Shown in pieces: positions 37,582-45,869 of a stretch of 64,000 bases of DNA (positions are counted from its first letter, which is position 1; every line of letters starts with the position of its first letter). The DNA lies in assembly GCF_004119445.1 (NCBI RefSeq), contig NZ_QICI01000045.1, positions 1-64,000 of the forward strand, read 5' to 3'. Source of the stretch: Chryseobacterium sp. CH21. GTDB lineage: Bacteria > Bacteroidota > Bacteroidia > Flavobacteriales > Weeksellaceae. Position numbers and translations under genes: made by a program. The notes below the pieces were generated by a model. The model saw only the letters and a program-made list of their open reading frames with translations. It had not been told where the DNA came from and did no database searches.

Positions 37582-40542
37582 TTAGAAGTTCGCTTTTAAT
37601 GATAATCCGATAGATCTGGTAACCGGCAGTCCGAATGAGTCTACTCCAACCCCTCCAGGTGTGTTTCCTGATACCTGTTCAGGATCGAACGGTGCTTTTT
37701 TGTAGAAGAAGAATAGATTGGTTCCTACTAAGCTTACCGTTGCATTTCTCAGATATTTTGAATCTACATCAAAGGTATAAGAAACTGATGCCTGACGTAA
37801 ACGTACAGTGGTAGCACTATACAGATAAGCTTCATCTACTCCTTTTCCATATCCTTCAGTAGTTCCTACTCCTTTATAGTAATCTTTCGCATTCGTTAAA
37901 CCTGTATAAGCCTGTCCTGCATTTGGCGTTCCCGGCGCATATACTGCATTTGGAATCGCTACACCGCCAGCATCTCTTGCATCAGCAGTAGCCTGGCTTA
38001 CCCCATACAGATCATTTGCTTTTTCTGTAAGAGAAAGAACTTTTCCTCCGAATTTACCATCAATAAGGAAAGAGATTCCAAGTTTACCGATATTGAATGC
38101 GTTATTGAATCCAAGGATAAACTTAGGATTCGGGTTTCCTAAATAAGAAGGTGTACTTTCAGCTAAAGGAACTCCTTTTTCATTCACTAAAATACGTCCC
38201 TGATCATCTCTTTTGAATTTAATTCCGTAAAGATCTCCAAAAGATCCTCCCAGTTTAAGTCTTGTATAATCTCCCCCTCCGGTTAATGCGAAAAGCTGAT
38301 CTTGTGGAATACTCAAGCTTGGCGGGAATAGCTCAACAATTCTGTTTTTGTTGGCAGAAGCGTTCAAAGTAGCCGTCCATCCGAATTTTTCGCCTCCAAA
38401 AATCTTGTAAGAAAGTGAAGATTCAAAACCTGTATTTCGGATTTTCCCTGCATTCAGGTAATATGACCCTGGCGCTAAACCTCCTAAATTTGAAAACACG
38501 GTTGTTTCTAATAACTGGTTACTCGTATTCGAGTTATAATACGTAATATCAAAGTTTAATCTGTTATTTAACAACCTCAACTCTGTACCTGCTTCAAATG
38601 TTTTATTCAATTCCGGTCTTGGAAGTAGGGCTTCAAAACCTGCCCCTGTAGCAAAAGAACTCTTAGGATATACAATAGTTCCTGCATCTACTCCATAGGT
38701 ATAACCTTTATTATATTCAAGCATTGCATTGGAAATATTGGTAGGTAATCCTAATCCTACAGTAGCATATGAACCTCTTACTTTCCAGAAATTAATCACT
38801 TCCGGAAGCTTGAAGATAGAAGATAAGATAGCATTTGCTCCTACAGATTCATAATCAAATCCAGTTCTTCCCGTTAATGCTAACGTAGAATCCCAGTCAT
38901 TTCTGAACGTCATATCTACATAGAACATATTCTTATATCCTACTGAAGCACTTGCAAATACAGACTGTACCTGCTTTTTCATATTGGTATAGGTATTATG
39001 ATATCCATCTCCCGGTGATCTGTTGATATTCCACTGAAGGTTGTTCATCGTGAAAAGGTTCGGATTCGCCAGATAAGCGTTATCAATCTGTCCTATTTTA
39101 TTTCTTGTCGTATTAATGCTTCCTCCAACAGTAAAATCTAATGAGATGGTCTCACTTATTTTAGGGCTACCGATTAACAAAACATCGCCATACGTGGACG
39201 TGTTTTCGTAGGTATTTTTAAGCATTCTACCATTAGTACCGTTTGCTAGTAAACTTGGTGCTGAGAAAGCTGCTATATCACGCTGGCTGTCTGAAATGTT
39301 CCAGCTATAGTTCCCTCTCACTCTTGCCGTTAACCAAGGATTAATCTGATAAGAAAGAGAAAGTGCTCCGTATGTATTTTTGTTGCTGACTGTAACAGGA
39401 TTTCTGTTCAAGATCCAGTAAGGATTCTGTGTTACCGGATTTCCTTTGAAGCTTCCGTCCGGATTTACTTCCCACCAGTTTTGAGCTGGCAAAAATCTTG
39501 TTTTATCTAAATAAGAATAATTATTCTCTCCGTATTGGTCAAAATCTACTCCTCTCGGCAGCCAGTATAAACTCGTTAAAGGAGAAAAAGAAGCTCCAGG
39601 AGTCTGTCTGTTCTTACTTTCCTGTAATGATCCGATGAAGTTGGCATCTAATGTCAGTTTGTCATCCAAAAACTTACTTGAATTTCTGAAAGACACATTA
39701 TACTGATCAAAATACGACATTGGAACTACTCCTTTATTGGTAGTATTCCCGATGGAGAAATAGCTGGTGGATCTTTCATTTCCGGACTGGAAAGAAAGGC
39801 TGTTTACCCAAGTCGTTCCGTTTTGCAGAAAGTCTTTCAGATAATCTTTAGAAGATCCTTTTGCTCCCCAGCTGTCTACAGCCTGTCCAGGTTGTGATCC
39901 TGCTACAGACGGATCGTAAGACAAATAGCTGTGTTGCAGTTTTGGAAGGCTATAGGCTCTGTCTACGGTAAGACTGGAACTGTAAGTAATTGAACTTTTC
40001 CCTGCACGTCCTTTTCTGGTGGTAATCAAAATAGCTCCGTTACCTCCGGCAGAACCGTACAATGCAGAAGCAGACGCTCCTTTCAGGAAGTTGATGCTTT
40101 CAATATCATCAGGGTTGATGGAGCTCAGTACATCTCCCGGATCCGGCATATTGGAATATTGCCCTATATCTGCAGATTTTCCTGTTCCGTTGATAATAGG
40201 GATACCATCAATTACATATAATGGCTGTGTATTGTTCACAGACTTGTTACCTCTCATGATCACCCTTACGGAGCTACCTACACCATTGGTTCTGTTGATC
40301 TGTACGTTGGAAACTTTTCCATTGATCGAATTTAATAGATTGGGAGTTTTCACTTCTGTAAGCTCATCTCCACCAATCTGCTGACTGGAATACGTCAAAG
40401 AGCGGGCCTGCCTTTTTATCCCCAAAGAGGTGACCACGACCTCTTCAATACTGGTTGTCTTCGTAGTATCGGCTGCTTTTTTCTCCTGTGCATTCGCAGT
40501 AAGTGAAAAAACGAACAGAACAGGTATAACTGCTTTTCTCAT
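37582..40542 (-). CDS. SusC/RagA family TonB-dependent glycan importer
   Basis: 986-residue outer-membrane receptor that imports oligosaccharides with SusD, powered by TonB. Signal peptide MRKAVIPVLFVFSLTANA, a TonB-box-like IEEVVVTSLG at about 32-41, plug domain with VRVIMRGNKS, YVIDGIPI and the SusC signature LKGASASALYGSAGGNGAILITT, then a large beta-barrel ending VTRSIGLSLKANF. The carboxypeptidase-D-like N-terminal domain common in SusC proteins is absent. It is the first gene of the operon, with a long regulatory gap upstream. Confidence 0.94.
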   Translation of the reverse strand: MRKAVIPVLFVFSLTANAQEKKAADTTKTTSIEEVVVTSLGIKRQARSLTYSSQQIGGDELTEVKTPNLLNSINGKVSNVQINRTNGVGSSVRVIMRGNKSVNNTQPLYVIDGIPIINGTGKSADIGQYSNMPDPGDVLSSINPDDIESINFLKGASASALYGSAGGNGAILITTRKGRAGKSSITYSSSLTVDRAYSLPKLQHSYLSYDPSVAGSQPGQAVDSWGAKGSSKDYLKDFLQNGTTWVNSLSFQSGNERSTSYFSIGNTTNKGVVPMSYFDQYNVSFRNSSKFLDDKLTLDANFIGSLQESKNRQTPGASFSPLTSLYWLPRGVDFDQYGENNYSYLDKTRFLPAQNWWEVNPDGSFKGNPVTQNPYWILNRNPVTVSNKNTYGALSLSYQINPWLTARVRGNYSWNISDSQRDIAAFSAPSLLANGTNGRMLKNTYENTSTYGDVLLIGSPKISETISLDFTVGGSINTTRNKIGQIDNAYLANPNLFTMNNLQWNINRSPGDGYHNTYTNMKKQVQSVFASASVGYKNMFYVDMTFRNDWDSTLALTGRTGFDYESVGANAILSSIFKLPEVINFWKVRGSYATVGLGLPTNISNAMLEYNKGYTYGVDAGTIVYPKSSFATGAGFEALLPRPELNKTFEAGTELRLLNNRLNFDITYYNSNTSNQLLETTVFSNLGGLAPGSYYLNAGKIRNTGFESSLSYKIFGGEKFGWTATLNASANKNRIVELFPPSLSIPQDQLFALTGGGDYTRLKLGGSFGDLYGIKFKRDDQGRILVNEKGVPLAESTPSYLGNPNPKFILGFNNAFNIGKLGISFLIDGKFGGKVLSLTEKANDLYGVSQATADARDAGGVAIPNAVYAPGTPNAGQAYTGLTNAKDYYKGVGTTEGYGKGVDEAYLYSATTVRLRQASVSYTFDVDSKYLRNATVSLVGTNLFFFYKKAPFDPEQVSGNTPGGVGVDSFGLPVTRSIGLSLKANF

Positions 40543-40844
40543 AAGGTTTAGATTCGTTAGATTTAATTGAGAATCAGTGACATTACTTTATTTTTCAATA
40601 CAAAAAAATTATTGTTTTTTCAGCAAAAAATTGCTGTTTATGTATTAAATTATTTAAAGTTTTGTTAAGATTTAATTCACATTCACAAATCTAAATTTTG
40701 TAACCAGTCTGATATAATACTATTTTATCATAAAACGATATTATTTTTTCAGCAATTTTATTAAAACCGCATTAATCCTTTAAATATCAACAAAATACAT
40801 CTGATTAAATTCAATCAGAAAAAGAGGATTTATCTTACTTTTTA
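40543..40844 (-). promoter_or_regulatory. Regulatory region of the susCD operon
   Basis: A 300-base AT-rich gap without genes. It contains the hairpin CAGCAAAAAATTGCTG (40621-40636), a second TTTTTTCAGCAA word at 40743-40754 matching the one at 40615-40626, and the palindrome CTGATTnnnnnnAATCAG at 40801-40818. These are plausible binding sites for the adjacent AraC regulator. I could not pick a single clear promoter box. Confidence 0.4.
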
Positions 40845-40846
40845 TC

Positions 40847-40878
40847 AAAAAAAACCGGATATAAATACCCGGTTTTGT
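40847..40878 (-). terminator. Terminator after the AraC regulator
   Basis: AAAACCGG (40851-40858) pairs with CCGGTTTT (40869-40876). On the minus strand the stem runs into eight T. It separates the regulator's transcript from the susC promoter region. Confidence 0.75.
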
Positions 40879-40915
40879 CTTTTATTTTATAGGAAAAATG
40901 AATTTTTAAAGCATA

Positions 40916-41794
40916 TTATTCAATTTTTTTCACTCCTTTAAATTGTTCTTTAAATTCAGTTGGAGTTGTCTTTTTGATGGACTTAAATACCTTGTTGAAG
41001 TTCGCAATATTGTTAAAACCAGCTTCAAAAGCAATTTCAAAAACCGTAAGATTTTTTTCCATCAGCCAGCGTGCTGCATAGCTGATTCTTATCTCATTCA
41101 GATAGTTAATGAATGTTTTCCCCGTTCTTTTTTTGATAAATCTGTTGAACGTTACGTTGCTCATATTCACTAACGAAGCCACTTTATCAAGTGTTATTTT
41201 ATTCTCAAAATTTTTATGGACAAAATCATGAATAACCTTCATTTTATCATTATCTGCAAAAGATTCCAGCTCTATGCTATAGGAAGACAGAAGTGTTTTG
41301 TTTTCTGCAACAGACAGTTCATTCAAGATTTTCATAATTTCTATAAAAGACTCAAAACTGTTCATTTTTGACAGATTGAGAAACGAATCTTTTAGTTTTT
41401 CAGCCGTTTCCGTAGAAAAAAGAATTCCCCTGATGGAATCTTTCATCAGGTTGTTGATTGGCTTCAGGATATTTTTCTCCATCAGTGACTGTTGAAAGAA
41501 ATCCTGATTGAACTGTATAGTGATCTCGTGGGTCTTTCTGTTTTTGCATTTGTAATTGGCCCAACAGTGTGGCAAATTAGGACCTACCAATACCAGCTCT
41601 ATATTTCCAATTTCTCCTGTGTGGTCTCCAATCATTCTGCGATACCCTTTTCCTTTGTAGATAAAGTTAATTTCAATTTCCGGATGATAATGATACGGAA
41701 AGTCAAAAGAAGCTTTAATCCTGTCGAATACGAGAAAACTATCCTCAGGAGATAGTGGAGTTATTTCTCTCAGAATATTTTCTAATTCGCTCAT
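40916..41794 (-). CDS. AraC family transcriptional regulator of the glycan locus
   Basis: 292-residue regulator with an N-terminal cupin-like sugar-sensing domain (FPYHYHPEIEINFIYKGKG near 33-51) and a C-terminal AraC double helix-turn-helix (about 185-285, with ASLVNMSNVTFNRFIKKRTGKTF and AFEAGFNNIANFNKVFK). It is immediately upstream of susC in the same direction and most likely controls it. A cytoplasmic AraC sensor would respond to an imported sugar, unlike the hybrid two-component systems that usually control N-glycan loci in Bacteroides. Confidence 0.9.
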   Translation of the reverse strand: MSELENILREITPLSPEDSFLVFDRIKASFDFPYHYHPEIEINFIYKGKGYRRMIGDHTGEIGNIELVLVGPNLPHCWANYKCKNRKTHEITIQFNQDFFQQSLMEKNILKPINNLMKDSIRGILFSTETAEKLKDSFLNLSKMNSFESFIEIMKILNELSVAENKTLLSSYSIELESFADNDKMKVIHDFVHKNFENKITLDKVASLVNMSNVTFNRFIKKRTGKTFINYLNEIRISYAARWLMEKNLTVFEIAFEAGFNNIANFNKVFKSIKKTTPTEFKEQFKGVKKIE

Positions 41795-41995
41795 ACAGGC
41801 AGTTTTGAAAAAAGGGTTAATAATATGGGGTCGGAGTACAAATCTTTGTAAAAATGATAAAATAATATCAATGTAAAAACATATTTCCGATTTATTTTAT
41901 TTCAATTTTATAGATCAAACATAAGAAATCATAGGTTCAATAATTTAATACAGCTCAAATCGTGCTTTTTTGTATCTTTAAACTAAAGTTAAAGG

Positions 41996-42862
41996 ATGCC
42001 GCAACAGCTTATTTTTGAAGATCATTATAAAAGACTCGGACTGGAAGTATTTTCAGAAGAAAATCTGGAGAATTTCAACGGAAATCGGTTCTCTGCAGAT
42101 ATTAAAGTATTTTTTATTCCTTCAGGATATGAACTTACAGTAGACTTTAATCATTATACAACCAAGAAACCTTCACTTTTCTTCCTCACCAACCAGCATT
42201 TGAGTATCCAAAAAGGGAAAGATGAATCTATCCTTCTTTTCTACAACCGAGATTTTTACTGCATTCAGATCCATGATAAAGAAGTGGCCTGCGATGGGCT
42301 CCTTTTTCATAATGTATTTGAAATTCCTTTTGTAGAGCTTGATGATTCAGAAACTACTCTTATAAAAGGTCTGTTTCAGAATATCCAGGATGAACTTGAG
42401 TGGAAAGACTCTTCTGCAGAGGAAATGATCAGAACTTATGTAAAACAGATTATCATTCGTGCTACCAGAAAATGGAAAAAACAGAATTTAGACAATAGTT
42501 CTGTCAGAATTCCAGGCAGTGAACTTGATATTTTCCGGGATTTCAGCAGACATCTGGAAATTCATTTCAGAGAGAAACACAATGTAGCAGAGTATGCAGA
42601 AATGCTTCATATAGCACCGAAAACATTAACTCATAAATTTAAAAACTTACATCTAGAGTCTCCCAATCAGTTGATCATCAACAGAATTTTATTAGAAGCA
42701 AAAAGATTACTGTTCTATACGGATAAACCTGTGAAAGAAATTGCCTATGATCTTGGATATGAAGATCCGGCCTATTTCAACCGACTTTTCACCAACAAAA
42801 CAGGAAGCACACCTGCTAATTTCAAAAAAAATTACCTTTCGGGAAAAAAGTACAATATTTAA
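41996..42862 (+). CDS. AraC family transcriptional regulator
   Basis: 288 residues with an N-terminal effector domain of no clear type and a C-terminal AraC DNA-binding domain: VAEYAEMLHIAPKTLTHKFK as the first helix-turn-helix and KEIAYDLGYEDPAYFNRLF as the second. It is transcribed away from the glycan-locus regulator across a 200-base gap and lies upstream of osmC in the same direction. Control of osmC is possible but not shown. No signal peptide or membrane segment. Confidence 0.88.
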   Translation: MPQQLIFEDHYKRLGLEVFSEENLENFNGNRFSADIKVFFIPSGYELTVDFNHYTTKKPSLFFLTNQHLSIQKGKDESILLFYNRDFYCIQIHDKEVACDGLLFHNVFEIPFVELDDSETTLIKGLFQNIQDELEWKDSSAEEMIRTYVKQIIIRATRKWKKQNLDNSSVRIPGSELDIFRDFSRHLEIHFREKHNVAEYAEMLHIAPKTLTHKFKNLHLESPNQLIINRILLEAKRLLFYTDKPVKEIAYDLGYEDPAYFNRLFTNKTGSTPANFKKNYLSGKKYNI

Positions 42863-42875
42863 GTCTTTTTATCTA

Positions 42876-42906
42876 TTGAATACTCTTTGGCACCGACATA
42901 TCTTTG
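42876..42906 (+). promoter_or_regulatory. Predicted promoter of osmC
   Basis: TTG at 42876-42878, 20 bases, then TATCTTTG at 42899-42906. This fits the Bacteroidetes TTG-N17-23-TAnnTTTG pattern. It leaves a leader of roughly 40 bases before the ATG at 42949 and gives osmC its own transcript. Confidence 0.55.
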
Positions 42907-42948
42907 TAACATCAAAATTAAACAATACTAAATACAAAAACAAACATT

Positions 42949-43368
42949 ATGAGACGTAACGCAACAGCCGTTTGGAACGGTACCATCAAAGAAGGAAAAG
43001 GACATTTAACAACTCAGAGTACCACTTTAAACCAGACTCAATATTCTTTCAACAGCCGTTTTGCAGATGGTGTAGGTACAAACCCTGAAGAATTACTGGC
43101 AGCAGCTCACGCTGGATGTTTCACTATGAAACTGGATGCAGAATTATCTCAGGCAGGTTACAATCCTGAAGAATTAAAAACAACTTCTGTAATCACTCTT
43201 GATCCAAACATTGGAAAAATCACAAAATCTGAGCTAACTCTTACCGCTAAAGTTCCGGGAATCTCAGAAGAAGAATTCCAGAAATTCGCTAAGATTGCTG
43301 AAGAAGGATGCCCTGTCAGCGCCGCTTTCAACTTTGAAATCACATTGAATGCTACTTTAGAAAGTTAA
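42949..43368 (+). CDS. osmC: OsmC family peroxiredoxin
   Basis: 139-residue thiol peroxidase expected to reduce organic hydroperoxides. The two catalytic cysteines are Cys57 in AAAHAGCFTM and Cys121 in AEEGCPVSAAF, as in OsmC. Other family features are the N-terminal AVWNGTIKEGKG strand and GTNPEELLAAAHAGC helix. It is cytoplasmic and acts as a homodimer in the family. A palindrome resembling a terminator follows. Confidence 0.93.
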   Translation: MRRNATAVWNGTIKEGKGHLTTQSTTLNQTQYSFNSRFADGVGTNPEELLAAAHAGCFTMKLDAELSQAGYNPEELKTTSVITLDPNIGKITKSELTLTAKVPGISEEEFQKFAKIAEEGCPVSAAFNFEITLNATLES

Positions 43369-43398
43369 GAATCTAAGCAGTATATCAACATCAATAGG

Positions 43399-43422
43399 AA
43401 CGGGCTTTAGCCCGTTTTCTTG
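43399..43422 (+). terminator. GGGCTTTAGCCC palindrome, probable terminator after osmC
   Basis: AACGGGCTTTAGCCCGTT (43399-43416) followed by TTCTTGTTT. It ends osmC and matches in its core (GGCTTTAGCC) the next palindrome 40 bases on, so it may also be a dispersed repeat. Confidence 0.6.
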
Positions 43423-43438
43423 TTTAAAAATAATTCCA

Positions 43439-43452
43439 TTGGCTTTAGCCAA
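43439..43452. repeat. Palindrome TTGGCTTTAGCCAA
   Basis: A 14-bp perfect palindrome-like repeat sharing the core GGCTTTAGCC with 43399-43416. Two such units in 55 bases suggest a family of short palindromic intergenic elements. Confidence 0.5.
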
Positions 43453-43493
43453 AACTTAAAACCCTAATATCTCAAGAAGTAAATTCTTCAAAC

Positions 43494-43515
43494 AAATATA
43501 CCGAATGGTATATTT
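43494..43515. promoter_or_regulatory. Palindromic operator upstream of tetR gene
   Basis: AAATATACC-GAAT-GGTATATTT is a perfect 9-bp inverted repeat. It lies just before the TATATTTG box (43519-43526) and 33 bases before the TetR start, replacing the expected -33 element. Size, symmetry and position fit a TetR-family autorepression site. Confidence 0.65.
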
Positions 43516-43518
43516 TTG

Positions 43519-43526
43519 TATATTTG
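43519..43526 (+). promoter_or_regulatory. -7 promoter box of the tetR operon
   Basis: TATATTTG matches TAnnTTTG, 21 bases before the ATG and 3 bases after the palindromic operator. A repressor bound there would block it. Confidence 0.5.
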
Positions 43527-43547
43527 CATCATATTTAAACATTTATA

Positions 43548-44153
43548 ATGTCGAAGGCAGAAAAAACAAAACAGCACATCATCGAGAAAACAGCAACTCT
43601 TTTTAATACGAAGGGTTATATTTCCACATCGCTGTCGGACATTACTCAGGCAACTGGACTGACGAAAGGCAGTATCTATGGAAATTTTGAAAACAAAGAT
43701 GAAGTAGCCATCGAAGTTTATAAATACAATTCCGGATTATTGAGCAAAACACTAAGCCGCTCTTTTGGGGATGAATACATTACTTCACTGGATAAGCTTC
43801 ATGCTTTTGTAGATTTTTACAGGAAAAATTGGAAGTTTGTCTTTGCGAACGGCGGATGTCCGTTAATGAATGCAGCAACAGAAGCGGATGATTCTTTTCC
43901 AGCCCTAAAAACCCAGGTTAAAAGATCTTTTGAACAGTGGATGACAAAAATATCAAATGCTATTGCTGAAGGACAAAGCAAAGGTGAAATTGATACAAAC
44001 ATCAATGCTGGGCAATACGCATCCTTATTCATCATGCTTATTGAAGGCGGAATTCTGCTTTCAAAAACGATGGGTGATCAAAGTTTTCTAAACAACGCTT
44101 TAGACAAAATCACCCACATGATTGATCATGAACTCAATATTCTTCCATCATAA
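43548..44153 (+). CDS. TetR/AcrR family transcriptional regulator
   Basis: 201 residues. The N-terminal DNA-binding domain spans about 8-53 (IIEKTATLFNTKGYISTSLSDITQATGLTKGSIYGNFENKDE), and the rest is a helical ligand-binding domain with GGCPLMNAATEADD. It starts an operon-like run: the thiolase ATG is 10 bases after its stop, followed by a thioesterase and FabF. A repressor of these acyl-metabolism genes that responds to an acyl ligand is plausible, and a perfect palindrome lies at its promoter. Confidence 0.9.
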   Translation: MSKAEKTKQHIIEKTATLFNTKGYISTSLSDITQATGLTKGSIYGNFENKDEVAIEVYKYNSGLLSKTLSRSFGDEYITSLDKLHAFVDFYRKNWKFVFANGGCPLMNAATEADDSFPALKTQVKRSFEQWMTKISNAIAEGQSKGEIDTNINAGQYASLFIMLIEGGILLSKTMGDQSFLNNALDKITHMIDHELNILPS

Positions 44154-44163
44154 ATTATACGAT

Positions 44164-45432
44164 ATGGAAACAAAAAAAGTGGCCATTGTAGGATACAACA
44201 GAATTCCTTTCGCCAGAATGAATACCGCTTATTCGGAACAGGGTAACCAGGACCTCCTGCTTGCTTCTCTGAACGGATTGATAGACCGCTATCATCTTAA
44301 AGGGAAAAGACTGGGAGAAGTTGCTGGCGGCGCAGTGATTAAGCACATTTCAGAAAGCAACCTCATCAGAGAAACTGTCATGAATACATCTCTTGATCCT
44401 GCAACTCCCGCATGTGATCTTCAGCAGGCATGTGATACAGGGATTGAAGCAGCGATCTATATCGGAAATAAAATTGCTTTAGGTCAGATAGAATCTGGTA
44501 TTGCCTGTGGAGTGGAAGCTATGAGCAACATCCCGTTTGAGTCTTCATCAAGATTAAGAAAGGCATTGTTAAAGGCCAATAAAGAAAAATCAGCATTTGG
44601 AAAATTAAAACAACTGTTAAGCCCTAGACTGAAAGACTGGATGCCTATTCCTTACAAAGGACAGGAACCCAAAACAGGTCTGGTAATGGGTGAACACACA
44701 GAAATTACTGCCAAATATTATAAGATCCCCAGAGAAGAACAGGATCAATTGGCTTTAAAAAGTCATCAGAATATGGCAAAAGCATATGATGAAGGATTCT
44801 TTGATGATATGATAACTCCGGCCTTTGGTTTAGATAAAGATAATAACTTAAGACGTGACAGCAGTATTGAAAAGCTTTCACAACTAAAACCCGCTTTCGA
44901 TAAACAAAATGGTACTCTAACCGCTGGAAATTCAACACCATTTACTGATGGAGCTTCAGCAGTGTTACTGGCCAGTGAAGAATGGGCAAAAGCCAACAAT
45001 CTTCCCATTTTAGCTTATATCAGTTTTTCTGAGCTGGCAGGAATAGAATATGTAGAAAATAAACAGGATCTGCTTCTTGCACCTGTTTTTGCTGCAGAGA
45101 GAATGCTTAAAAAAGCAGGTATGAGTTTGTCAGACTTTGATTATTATGAAATTCATGAGGCTTTTGCCGCACAGGTTTTGGCCACCATAAAAATCTGGGA
45201 AAATGATGAGCTTGCGCAAAAATTTGGTTTGGAAAAAGCCCTCGGAAAAATAGACAGAAGTAAATTGAATGTAAAAGGAGGAAGCCTTGCGGCAGCGCAT
45301 CCATTTGCAGCAACAGGAGGAAGAATTATTGCAACTTTGGCAAAATTACTTCATGAAAAGGGCAGCGGAAAGGGGTTTATATCGATCTGTGCAGCACGTG
45401 GACAGGGAGTAACCATGATTTTAGAAAAGTAA
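44164..45432 (+). CDS. Acetyl-CoA C-acyltransferase (thiolase)
   Basis: 422-residue thiolase that condenses or cleaves acyl-CoA thioesters. Catalytic residues: nucleophile Cys90 in LQQACDTG, His of GGSLAAAHPFAATGGR, and Cys of ISICAARGQG; the EIHEAFAAQ block is also present. I start at METKKVAIVG (44164) rather than the longer frame from 44122, which overlaps the tetR gene. It is transcribed with tetR, the thioesterase and fabF. Direction of the reaction is uncertain: no beta-oxidation dehydrogenase is nearby. Confidence 0.9.
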   Translation: METKKVAIVGYNRIPFARMNTAYSEQGNQDLLLASLNGLIDRYHLKGKRLGEVAGGAVIKHISESNLIRETVMNTSLDPATPACDLQQACDTGIEAAIYIGNKIALGQIESGIACGVEAMSNIPFESSSRLRKALLKANKEKSAFGKLKQLLSPRLKDWMPIPYKGQEPKTGLVMGEHTEITAKYYKIPREEQDQLALKSHQNMAKAYDEGFFDDMITPAFGLDKDNNLRRDSSIEKLSQLKPAFDKQNGTLTAGNSTPFTDGASAVLLASEEWAKANNLPILAYISFSELAGIEYVENKQDLLLAPVFAAERMLKKAGMSLSDFDYYEIHEAFAAQVLATIKIWENDELAQKFGLEKALGKIDRSKLNVKGGSLAAAHPFAATGGRIIATLAKLLHEKGSGKGFISICAARGQGVTMILEK

Positions 45433-45441
45433 AAATTAAGT

Positions 45442-45867
45442 ATGGATAGATTAGCACAATTAAAACAATTCATCGGAAAAGAATTTGACCAGTCTCCGTC
45501 TCCATTTATGAAATGGCTTAATCCTATTGTTCTTTCTGTAGAAGAAGGACAACTGGAATTTCAATATACCATAAGACCGGAATGGTTGAACCCGATTGGA
45601 AACCTTCACGGTGGAGTTACCGCTGCCATTATAGACGATATCATTGGTGCTACCATGTTTTCTTTAAATGAAAATTCTTTCATTACCACTATAAATAATG
45701 TCATTGATTATTTTTCAACTGCAAAAGAAAATGATAATATTGTAGCCGAAACTAAAATCATTAAAAGAGGAAAGCAGTTTGTAAACGCTCAGTGCGAAAT
45801 ATGGAATGCAGATAAGACCCGCCTAATAGCGAGGGGAACCTCGAATTTATTCAAAATCAATAACTAA
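45442..45867 (+). CDS. PaaI-type hotdog-fold thioesterase
   Basis: 141-residue acyl-CoA thioesterase of the hotdog fold. The active-site block is NPIGNLHGGVTAAIIDDIIG with the oxyanion Gly and catalytic Asp, as in PaaI and YbgC relatives; AETKIIKRGKQFVNAQCEIW is the last typical strand pair. It lies 9 bases after the thiolase stop and 2 bases before fabF, so tightly coupled to both. It would release free acids from CoA in this pathway; the substrate is unknown. Confidence 0.88.
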   Translation: MDRLAQLKQFIGKEFDQSPSPFMKWLNPIVLSVEEGQLEFQYTIRPEWLNPIGNLHGGVTAAIIDDIIGATMFSLNENSFITTINNVIDYFSTAKENDNIVAETKIIKRGKQFVNAQCEIWNADKTRLIARGTSNLFKINN

Positions 45868-45869
45868 GT

